Translations under genes and position numbers: made by a program
Origin: Catonia carolina
Taxonomy: Eukaryota > Arthropoda > Insecta > Hemiptera > Achilidae
Assembly (NCBI GenBank): GCA_035578175.1
Contig: JAQMRL010000001.1
Coordinates: 187,550,783 to 187,614,782, forward strand
Reading direction: 5' to 3'
DNA length: 64,000 bases
Notes under the pieces: model-generated
What the model was told of the DNA's origin: nothing
The model's input: only the letters and a program-made list of their open reading frames with translations
Database searches by the model: none
Shown: one piece after another, positions 26,501 to 38,500 of the stretch
How the letters are laid out: every line of letters begins with the position of its first letter
Position numbering within the stretch: the stretch's first letter is position 1

Positions 26501-29500
26501 CGGATATACATATTTTTAGACTCCTGAACCCAAAAAAACCAGTTTTTAGCGATGGGTGTGTGCGTGTGTGTGAGAACAAAATCTCAAGAACAGAACATTG
26601 TACAAAGTTGAAACTTGAAACTTAAGATAGGTACCACTAGAGGACCCAACTCAAACATTTTCATCAAAATCGGTCAACCAGAAGTAGTGGTTTATTCTTG
26701 TAATTTTTGCACTTTTTTGCAATTTTCTAAAAAAATATGGCTCATAAGTTTTTTTAAACTGCCTCATTTACTACATTTTTATTACTCTACAAGACCGGGT
26801 AAGCACCATATCAGCTGAAATTCTTGGGGAGGCTGTGCTCTCATAGAAAAAAAATGGTTTTTTAAGACAGCAGCTTTAAAATGCATTTCAAGGCAAAAAT
26901 TTATACAATTAAAAATGTAGAACATTTAAAAACCTACAACTATTAAATAGTTGTAATATTAATAGTTGTACTATTAATAGTTGTTCCAAATTTTGGAATA
27001 TTTTTTTTTGTACAATGCTTAGTAATTTTCTGGGGTTTTCCCCATGAAAATCTGTAAAAAAGGGATTTCTTCAAGATTGCGGCTTCAGTAGTACGCATTT
27101 TATTAAAAAAATTGTATAAAACTAAAGTTATAGAATATTAAAATATCTACAACTTTTACTTCCAGCATTTTTTTTACAGAGTCTAGTTTAGCGTCAATTA
27201 GAGATTTCCCATATTTTTAAGCTGGAGGTTGATTTTCATTTTGAGTCATTCACTCATGATTAAAATTACGTTATGTTTTTCATATTACATTGTTTATCCA
27301 TAATAGAGCATAGTTTATATTGTTCTTTATATAAATTGGCAAGAAAAATTTGTTTGTTTCACTCCAGTTTTTTTTTGTTTTTAAATCAGACAGTTTTGCA
27401 TTTTAATGCAAACACATGCAGTAAAGGGTGACAATTTATTTACTCTTGATTGATTGATGGTGGATCCACCGAAACATGTAAGTATAAGATAAAATCGTAT
27501 CGTAACAAGGTAAAAACAAAAATATAGCAGTTACATCTTTATAAAACAGAATTAATTGTAGACTGCAGTATGCATTATAATGATCTATTTGTAAATGAAT
27601 TCATCATAAAAATAGCACATAAATACCAAAAATTAATTACACAAATATAAATATATAATATTTTCTGATACTTACTTTATTTTTATTATTCTTATCGTAT
27701 AAAAATGAGGCACCAAATTCAACAGTTCCATCTGGATTTACAATAGGCTGATGCCAACTGTCAGCAGGATTACAAGTTAAAACTCTGTTATTCATCACTA
27801 ATGGTTGGGTACATGACAAAGCTCTGTAACATTAGTTAAGAAACAAAACTTAATGATTTAATTCTACACTTTATAAATAATCATTTAGTATTTATAATGT
27901 GTCCACAGCTCTGTGGAACCTAAATCATAAAGTGACCCTTACACTATGCGCACAGCACCCCTATCTTATCTATGCGTGCAGCACCTGCCTAGCAGTGTTT
28001 CACATTCTTCATTAATGAGTCACCTACTAGACACTCAACTGCAGTACTACCATTTTGGTTGTAATTGTCTTCATCAAAATTGTATAATAATTTTTAAAAT
28101 CTACATATTATTCCTTGAAAAATGAGTCCAAACATGGAAGAAACAACTGATGATCGCTTCCATACACTTCAAAAAGACGTATGACTGTATACACCTAACA
28201 TCAATGCTCAAAAACTTGAGAAATATGGGACTGGATCTGAAGTTAGTCCGATTAATTGAGCTGACACTATCAAGCACAAGAACTCAGGTAAAATTTCGTG
28301 GAAAGTATTCAGAGGATTTTCAGATTAAAACAGGACTCAGACAGGGGGACGGTCTGTCACTGCTATTGTTCAACTGTGCCTTAGAATACATCATCAGAAA
28401 ATGGAAACTGGAAAATCCAGAAATTGTTAAATGCGGAAGAAAACAGAAGAGCCACATCAAAGTGAATTGCCTGGGTTTTGCAGACGATCTGGCACTGCTG
28501 GGGGGAAGCATGGCAGAGCTACGGTAGCAAATTGCATCGCTAGAGGATTTTGCTGCAAAACTTGGTTTAAAGATCTCACATGAAAAAACCAAAATCATGG
28601 CTATCGATCCTCTGGTAGTCAGCAAAGTACAAGTGAATGACAACTGGGTAGAAATCGTAGAAAACTTTAAGTATCTCGGAGAAACCATAAACCATAATGG
28701 AAACGAACGTTCTGGATAGAGGGAACGTATCAGGCAATTCACATCAAAGTGAATTGCCTGGGTTTTGCAGACGATCTGGCACTGCTGGGGGGAAGCATGG
28801 CAGAGCTACGGTAGCAAATTGCATCGCTAGAGGATTTTGCTGCAAAACTTGGTTTAAAGATCTCACATGAAAAAACCAAAATCATGGCTATCGATCCTCT
28901 GGTAGTCAGCAAAGTACAAGTGAATGACAACTGGGTAGAAATCGTAGAAAACTTTAAGTATCTCGGAGAAACCATAAACCATAATGGAAACGAACGTTCT
29001 GGATAGAGGGAACGTATCAACAAGTTCCTTAAAGCTCAGAAATGCACCCAAGATACCTACAACAAAAGGTGCATTGGAAAACGAGTGTTCAGAGATGGTA
29101 TCTGGCTGGTTTTACCAACCAGAGAAGTTTACAGAGACACTGAACCTGTAACAGACACAATGCGCAAAAAAACGGATCTTTTTCCTTGGACACATCATAA
29201 GAACTCCACAAACAAGAATCCTCAGACAACTAATAGAATATATGTGGGACCTTAAGTCGGGGCTGGCTTGGATTCGTGAAGTGAAGAAGGACTTAGTGGA
29301 GCTGAACCTAACATTGGAGGACCTTGAAAAAAAATCCGATAACCTAAACGCGATCAAACACACAAATATCAGGTTCAAAGAAACGGTTAGAAAAATACAG
29401 AACCCTAGAGTTTTTTCAGATGCTGAACGAGCTGCTAGATGCCAGAGAATGAAGAACCACAGGGAGAGGATTAGGAGGAAATTGAGGAACTGATATTATT

Positions 29501-32500
29501 TGACTAAAGTGGTCCAATGGGCATTACAAGTAAAAAAAAAAATGTAATAATGAATATTATTATTTTTGATACATGTAACAATTATTACATTTATTATCTA
29601 TTATTATTATTCTATTAATCTTATCAAAACATAATATTTGATTAACACTGTCAGTTTTATAAAATTAAAAGCACTGCATTTATAATAATAATGATAGTTA
29701 AATTTATCATGACATTTATTAATTTATTATAATAATATTATTGAAAAATGGAAGTCAGAATGAAATCCGACATCAAAAATGCTTAAGATTATCGCAATGA
29801 CACCATGTTCAGACTAATTTTTCAACGAATAATACGTCGATTTTGAAAATTATTATACAATTTTAATAAAAATAATTACAACTAAAATGGTAGTATTGCA
29901 GTCAAGCGTCTAGTACGTGACTCGCTACTGAATAATGTAGAACGCAGGTAAGGCAGGCTACGACAGGTAAGGGGTTGCGTAAGGGTCAGTTTATGATCTA
30001 GGTTTCATAGAGCTGTGGACATAATATTCTAGACACAGTAAAGAGAGGATGTGTAGTTAGTACAGTACATGGAGTAAATAAAGATAGAGAGGGAACTAGT
30101 AATTTTATTTTGCCAAGATCTGCAGTTTACAATGTGAGCAAGAAGATGGTGTTGACAACTGCTGAACTTTCAATATTAATGAATTTCAAAACACGCGAAA
30201 TGCTGGCTGTTAAACTGTTGCCGGCTGTTACACAAATTGTGTTTACTAATTCAATCCCCTTCCGTGTCTACAAAGCATATGCTACAGTACTGGCACATGT
30301 CTAACTGCATTTTGTATTCAACAAGTTGGCCGGTCAGCATTTGTACATTCCAAAGATCCAGAAAATCTACGAAAGGTTAAGGATAGGTTTTGAGAAAAAT
30401 GCTATTCTGTTGTATTCTTTTACAAAAAAAAAAAAACCACCTGTACTTACCGTGCAGCTGCTTCTGTAGATTTGAAAGTAACGAAGCCATATGTCGTGTC
30501 TCTATATCTTTCAGACACATGCTGTTTACGTATCTGGATATTAACTATTTCACCGAATTCCTTGAAAATATTGTAAACATGACAGTTACGTGCCTGAAAA
30601 AATTTACAACATGTAAACTATTTTATTGTTAAAAAGCTAGAAGTAAAAGAAAAATCATAAAGGAAGAGCTTAACAACTTAAATAATATCAAAATTTTTAA
30701 CATGCTATCTATTTTCTCTGTCTAAAAATATTCACTGGATAATACTGATTTCATTAACAAAGTTAAAGGCAGTTTATCAGAGCTCTTCAAATTTTTAGTG
30801 GAATAAAAATTACGCAAAATTTTTTACAAGATACTATTTATATTTTTTTATATTTAAAACATTAGGAATAAAATTATGAAATTGTACCACAAACAATATA
30901 TCATCACACAAACATGAGTTTTTTTAACTCACATGTTTATCAATATTTGAAACAAATAACTTTCTGACAGGAACACCATCAATTTTTCTTTCTAAAATCA
31001 TCTTCTTTTCCAAGATTTGAGAATCTGAAACACAAAGCATACATAAAATACCAACAGACAAAAGAACAAATGACAACTAAAAATTTAAAACTTTTTTTAT
31101 AACAGGCCTTATGTTTTTAGGAAGTTCCTTAATAATTTTCTCTGCCTTAAGAATTTGAAGCTACAGTTGAGGTAACATGGTGTATGATTGAGGAGTGAGG
31201 AAGACTATTAAATGTCTTGCTGAAAATAAAATTAACCTAAATACATGTAAGCAGTCAATAAGAGCCAGAGGTGGGTTACTGTCTAGGAAGACAGACAGTG
31301 CACCTACAAAATGACACAATGTCGAAAAGGACTCTATGACATAGGAATTATTGGCCCAGCCAATAAGTTTAAGGGAATTAAGTTCCCAGCAAGACTACCA
31401 GTAAATAATATGCAGTAGCGAAAGAGGACAACGATCCCAACGGTAGTGTGCAGGAAGGAACTTTGCAGAAAGTATAAAATGTCTTTTCAGTAATGAAAAC
31501 TCATTAATATTTGAGAACTGGCCAGGTCTAAAATATCATGGAATATTTTACCATAAATAAAAACATTTCCCATTAAAAATTACACGAAAACAAAAGAAAC
31601 ATATTACATAAATAAATTACTGTTATTATTACGCCTAGTACAATTAATATTTACATAAACTCAAAATTACGGCGCGGGGGAAATCAACCTAGGGCTACCC
31701 AACTATGGCAGAAGCATGTTCTACGATAAATTTGATGAATGCTTCCTGTTAGGGCAAAAGTCTTGTTTATTATGGCAAAAATGTACCAGTTAAGGATTAT
31801 GAGTCAACGTCTAGTGGATTTTGTACCTGACCTGACTAAGCAACCTCAGAATGAATACCTTTTTAAACATAATGATAATCAGATTTCTGACATCAGTATC
31901 CATTTAAAAATTTAAGAGCTAAATAACTTGATTGCCTTTGGTGTAATTTGGTGGAAATTCTGTGGAATGGAACCACATGACTATTTCGGGTATTGCAGTG
32001 ACGAGTTGTTGAGAGCAGGGTGTCCTTGTTTTTAAATACCTGAATAAGAACTTCTCTAAAGAATTTCTAAAGCTGTTTTACACGTAGAAATTCAAAGTCC
32101 CTAGAAAGCTCATCAGATGAAAAGCATGGTGTTTTTTGCTTATTACTTTAAATATTGTTTCCTCTTGAGCGGCATGTGAACATCATATGCTCCTCCCCAA
32201 GCAAATAATGACGCACAAAATCACTTATTGAGTACCGAGTGTTAAAACCATTTTTAATGTTTTTACTTTCTCTTGCCTATATGAATATTTTTTTTTTTTT
32301 TGTCATCAGTCTCTCGAATGGTTTGATGCAGTTCTCCAACCTGTTCTATCTTGCGCAAGTCGTTTCATATCTACATACCTGTAACACCCTACATCTTTTG
32401 TAATTTGCTTTATATATTCTAATCTTTGCCTCCCTCTACAATTTACTCCCTCAATGTTACCCTCCATTATTGATAGCCCAATACCTGGATGTCTTAGGAT

Positions 32501-35500
32501 ATGCCCCACTAGCCTATCCCTTCTTTTGGTAAGATGCTTCCATATACTTCTTTTTTCATCCACTCGCCTAAGAACCTCTAAATTACTTATTTTGTCCACC
32601 CACCTAATCTTTAACATTTTCCTATAACACCACATTTCAAAAGCTTCTATCCTCTTCCGTTCTACAGCCCCTATCACCCACGTTTCACTTCCGTATAATG
32701 CTACACTCCAAACATAATGTTTTAAGAAATTTTTCCTAATCTGTAAATCAATGTTTGTAGTCAGTAAGCTGTTTTTCATTTCAAAGGCTTTTCTAGCTTG
32801 AGCAATTCTACTCTTGATATCACTCGTGCTTCTACCATCCTTTGTTATTTTACTCCCTAGATAGCAGAATTCCCCAACTTCCTGTATGTTTTCGTTGCCT
32901 ACTTTTAAATTTCCCATCTCTTCTAAACCACTCTTGCTGCTGCACAACACTTTCGTTTTGTTCTTATTAATTTTCATGAAGTAATCCTTCCTCAAGATCT
33001 CATCCATTCCATTTAAGGCATCCTCTAGTTCATTCTTTGCCTCGGCTAATACTACTATATCATCGGCGAATCTCAACATTTTTATTGTTTCTCCTTGAAT
33101 TTTTATTCCTACGTCAAATTTCTCCTTCACTTCATTTATAGCCTCTTCTATATACAAGTTAAAAAGTAGTGGTGACAAAGAACAACCTTGTCGTACACCT
33201 TTTCTTACAGCAGCCTCTTTTTCGTACCCCTCAAAACAGCCGTTTGATTCTTATACAGACTGTAGATAACTTTCCTTTCTTTGTATTTAATTCCTAGCCT
33301 TTTCAAAGTTTTAAACATTTTACTCCAGTCCAGATTGTCAAATGCTTTCTCTAAATCTACAAATGCCATAAAAGTAGTTTTATTTTTCTGTATCCTTTTC
33401 TCAATAATCAGTCTCAGAGCCAATATTGCATCTCGAGTTCCCATTCTCCTTCTAAATCCAAATTGGTCATCGTCCAATACTTCTTCTACTCGGTGTTCTA
33501 TTCTCCTGTATATAATTCTTGTCAGTATCTTAGATGCATGGCATGTTAGGCTGATGGTTCTGTAATGTTCACACTTCTCCGCTCCTGACTTTTTTGGTAT
33601 TGGAATCATAATATTTTTTTTAAAGTCCGATGGTACCTCTCCACTCTCATACATTCTGCACACAAGTTTGTATAATTTGTTTTGAGCAACTTTGCCACAT
33701 CGTAATAATAATTCCGATGGTATGTTATCTATTCCTGGTGTCTTATTCATATTCATATCCTTAAGTGCCCGATCGAATTCTTCTCGTAGTATAGGGTCCC
33801 CTTTTTGATCTTCTTCAACATCAGTTTCTTGTTCTATCGCATCATATTCTAATTCTTTTCCCATGTAGAGTTGATTTACGTATTCCTTCCATCTTTCAGC
33901 TCTCTCTTGGCCATTCAACAATGGTTTACCACCTGCGCTTTGTAAATTAACAGCTTTCATCTTTCGTTCTCCAAAGTTTTCCCTTATTTTTCTATAAGCT
34001 GCGTCCACTTTACCAACTGCCATTTTACTTTCAATGTCCGTACATTTCGCTCTGATCCACTCTTCCTTCGCTTTCTTACACCTTTTGTTTATGGTATTTC
34101 TCAAGTAGCTATATTGCCTTTTACCTCTCTCGTCCTTTGCGTTTTTATATTTTCTTCGCTCATCCATCAGTTCTAAAATATCATTAGTAATCCACGGTTT
34201 CCTACCTCTTCTTTTAGTATGTCCTATCCATTCTTCCGCTGCTTTCACTACCACCTCCTTGAAGTTTATCCACTCCTCCTCTACACTTCTTGTGTCATTA
34301 CCTCTTTCTTCTATCCCTTTTTGAATACTCTCCTGGAAACCTACCTGGTTGTCTTGTTCTCTTAGTTTGTCTACATCCCACCTAGCATTTCCCTGTCCCT
34401 TCTTCAGTTTTTTTAAGTTTAAGCCTGCTATCCATTACTACTAAGTTATGATCACTCCCTATGTCTGCACCTGGATAGGCTTTACAGTTCATAATCTGGT
34501 TTCTGAATCTTTGTCTAACCATTATGTAATCTATTTGGTATCTTCCCTTGTCACCTGGCATCATCCAAGTGTATAACCTCCTTTTGTGATTCTTAAAAAG
34601 TGTATTGCCTATCACTAAATTATATTTGGAGCAGAAATCTACCAGCCGCCTCCCTCTGTCATTTCTCTTCCCTAGACCATATTCTCCGACTATCTTTCCT
34701 TCTTTTCCTTCTCCAACTACTGCATTCCAGTCTCCCATAACTATCAAATTTTCATCACCCTTGACATATTTTATTACTTCATCTAATTCCTCATATACTT
34801 GTTCTATTTCTTCCTCTCTGTGTGAAGACGTAGGCATGTAGACCTGCACTATAGTGGTAGACTTTGGTTTCGTATCTACTCTAACCATGATAATCCTATC
34901 ACTACACTGCTTATAGTAAGTCACTCTTTGTCCAATTTTTTTATTCATTACTAGACCCACTCCGCCCTGCCCTCCGATGGCTTTAGTGTTAATAACCCTA
35001 TAATCCCCGGACCAAAAGTCTTGATCATCATCCCAGCGTACCTCACCAATGCCTACAATATCTAACTTCAACCTATCCATTTCCCTTTTTAAATTCTCTA
35101 ACCTACCAGTTTGTTTTAAACTCCTAACATTCCATGTTCCAACTCGCAGAATTTCAGAAACTTTTATTTTTTTGATGAAGTCCCCTCTGATAGTCCTCGC
35201 CCGGAGATCCGAATGGAGGACTAGTTTATCTCCGGAATGTTTTACCAGAGAGGACGCCATCATAAATTTTTCATATTTTGAAGTTCTCGAAGTTCTTGAA
35301 GATCTGCATATACTAAGTAAGCCTGACCAGAATCATACATGAAGGAGTTTCCTTACGATAATTCTAGTCCGACAGAAAAAGCTGTAGTTTACTGTTGCTT
35401 TCAGCTTTTTGGTTGGCAGACTGAGTGCCCCAAGCCACCGTCTGCCAGGGTGGGATGGGCAGCCCTTCCAGTTCCGTTCACCATGAGCCGGTTATCGTGC

Positions 35501-38500
35501 TGATGAGCGGTCACATGGTTACTAACAGGCCACACAACGTGAATGTATGGATAGGACACTAGCCTTCTATCCCGGCTGGTTCCCTTAAGCCTTTTGTAAA
35601 AGGAATTAAGGGGTCTCCTTCCAGTTGACGACAGAAGCCCTTTATAGCCCCTATATGAATATATAAGAAGGAAAGTATTGTTTTCATGTCCATTTTTCAA
35701 AATTGAGTTTTCACTGGATATACACGTTTTCAGACCCCCTGAACCCAAAAAACATGTTTTAAGTGATTGATCTGTGTGTGTGTGTGTGTAAGAACAGAAT
35801 ATCTCAAGAACGGAAGATTGTACAAAATTGAAACTTAAGTTAGATACTACTACCGGACCCAACACTAACATTTTCATCAAAACTGGTCAACCGGAAATAA
35901 TAATTTATTCGTGCCATTTTTCACTTTTTGCAATTTTTTCAAAAATGGCACCTACGATTTTTTTTCAAAATCGCCTCTTTACTAAATTTGTTATGCTTTA
36001 CAAGATAGGGTAGGTGCCATGTCTGCTGAAATTCTTGGAACGGCTGTTTTTTAAAAATTGCAGCTTTGTATTTTAGTGCAAAAATGTATACCATAAAAGT
36101 TGTACAGAATTTAAAATCCTACAACTTTTATTTCGAACATTTTTTTGTATAACGCTTAGTTTAGCGGTAATTAGTGATTTTCTTTTTTTTTCATAAAAAT
36201 CTGTAAAAAAATCGATTTTTTAAGATTTCAGCCTTAGTATGCATTTTACGACAAAAGTGTGTATAATCAAATTTACAGGAAATTAAAAGATTTACAACTT
36301 ATATTTTGAGCATTTTCTCTACAGAGCCTAGTTTAGCGTGAAAGAGTGATTTTCCATATTTTTAAGCCAAACTGAGGTTGATTTTCATTTTGGATCATCC
36401 ACTCATGATTAAAATAAGGTTATGTTTTTTGAGGTTAATTTTTTTGTTTATTTCTAATGTTTTATTACTGATGTTAGGTTATATTGTTCATTATTTGCAT
36501 TGGCACAGTAAAGTCGTGTTTCACACCAGATTTTTAAATCCAAAAATTGCCTGAATACACTCAAAGCTTTTAAAATACACTGGAGATAACAAACAAGTAG
36601 GCCTACATAATATGTGTGTGTCCACAACAAAGCATCATCCAAATTCAGTTAATTCATAGTCGGGCTGATTTTTATTCAGGTCTCAAAGAAGCCTAAAGTA
36701 AATGGAATATTTGGTCGAATATTTATATTTTACAGGCAGAAGAAATAGGGCCTACGCAAGGAAAGATGGCTGCTATGCTCTGAAGAACTCAACCTGTATA
36801 ATAAGAAAGCACAGGTCACACATTGTAATACTGGGATAAACCTTAAGGTCAGTATATGAGTGAATGCCTTCAAATGACAGGGAAGGCCAGTATAAGAGAA
36901 GTAGAGAAATTTAAGAGAAAAAAGATCCTCTGCCAGATAATGGGTCCGAAGATAGACGGACAGAACAGGTTATAAAGAAGAGATGATCTGTACAAAAAAA
37001 AAAACAAACAATTAATGGAAACTATCCGACAGCAAAGACACTACGGACACTTGTCCGTAGAATTAAATAGAGGATATTGGTTGGCAAAACGAATTTTTAA
37101 GACCTCATTCACAAACAAAATGTAATACCAATCTGCATTTTAATTTAATATTACCCTGAAGATTGTGGTATCATCGAAATGTATGCAATTTTTTTTAACT
37201 AAAGGGCAAATAAAGACAAAGTAAGCGATAAATTCATTTATATTGTGATTTATACATCTTTAAGACAATAAACAATAGACCTAAAGGAAAAAGATTTAAA
37301 GAAGTAACCAAATATATTTAGAACACTGGAATAAACTGAGAAATCATAATGGATTGAAACATTATGTTGAGTCAGTTGACTAAAAGATTCATGAGTTTCC
37401 TTGTAGAACACCAGATTGATGGGAGAAAGGAGAAATACCTACAGTTAACTAATGCTAAGAATGTAAGCTGTAGCAAGAGTTTCCAGAAATGCCAAAATAG
37501 TTACTTGATGTTGTCTAAAATTCATCCTACAAAGACAAGAAAGATAGAATCCATCAAGTGCCAAAAAAACTTTAATTTTCTTTTACAGATGATCACAAAA
37601 AACTATTGACTAATCACTAGTGAGACATGATCAAAAATGACAGAACAAAGAGAAAGTAATCATTTATTGAACACAGTGCAAAAATACAATTGAATCGCTA
37701 AATGCAGGAAGGCCTCATCATATTCAATTTTTTTGAAAAATTACTTTTTTATGTGTCTGTTTCTTTATATGAAAACACACATTTCTGTACAAAAAAGCCT
37801 CATCTACACTCAATAGTAACGTTATAATTTAACTGAAAAATTTTCATTAATTGCAGAAGGGCCTCATATCCACCAGGAGATGTGACCTTTCTGCAGTCAA
37901 CTGAGATCAGCTGATCTGAACAGTTGATTTGTTATATAAGCTCCTTTGTGGTTAGTAGTGTGCTTTGTGGCTTGCTTTTTCTATTCTTGTTTTATTAAAA
38001 GACTATTTCTTTTAAATTGAAAAAAATGAGTTCAAGTAATGAAAAAATCCAGAGAAAAGGAAGAAAGGAATTAGGTGTGTAGATATGTTCCAAAGAAACA
38101 CTAATGGACCTAAAGAAACAGTTTTAGTCAAAATATTATTATTTTGAATTTAATCATGCTCATTCAAGAATCGTTACTGTTTCATAACTTATTGATGGGT
38201 TTGTTAGTTTTAATTTTAATTTAAAAAAAGCTAATGCTCCCCAGTTGAATTTACCTACTGAGCCAGCATATTGTGCTGAGATATCAATATTAGAAAGCAA
38301 GATGAATGATCTTAAAAAACTGTACAGGTTCATACCAGAAAACGAACGCCGTTTTTGGGATGAAATTTTTAATCTTCCTACGGAAAAGCGGTCATCCACC
38401 GAAGAGAAGCAGCAGAAGTTTAGTAAATTAAAAATCGTAAAATAATTAGTAAATAGACTTTATAATAATAACTAAGTAGTTTTTAATAAATAAAAATATC

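Larger units (their letters stand above)
27899..30020. mobile_element. Long-TIR DNA element carrying a LINE
   Basis: The left arm (27899 to about 28138) and inverted right arm (about 29785-30020) match over about 230 bp, starting GTGTCCACAGCTCTGTGG / CTATGGAGC-type ends, flanked by ATAAT (27894-27898 and 30021-30025). No transposase inside; the interior is mostly a later LINE insertion. Superfamily unassigned. Confidence 0.75.
32289..35649 (-). mobile_element. RTE-like LINE, nearly full length
   Basis: A 3.36-kb minus-strand insertion with a poly(A) run at its 3' end (T-run from 32289) and a 13-bp target duplication CCTATATGAATAT (32276-32288 and 35650-35662). It includes a 5' leader of about 390 bp, endonuclease, reverse transcriptase and a very short 3' UTR after HSRD-stop. 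Two frame breaks split the ORF. The perfect duplication and readable frames indicate a young insertion. Confidence 0.88.
32260..36535 (-). mobile_element. Helentron-like repeat split by an RTE insertion
   Basis: One reverse-oriented copy: its start (TTTTACTTTCTCTTGCCTAT) is at 32260-32288 and the rest at 35650-36535, ending GTTTCACACCAGATTTTT. The two parts are separated by the 32289-35649 LINE and share CCTATATGAATAT, the LINE's target duplication. Confidence 0.85.

Noticed and set aside
28320..29023. Minus-strand open frames over the LINE
   Set aside because: They are antisense shadows of the plus-strand reverse transcriptase, repeated because of the duplication.
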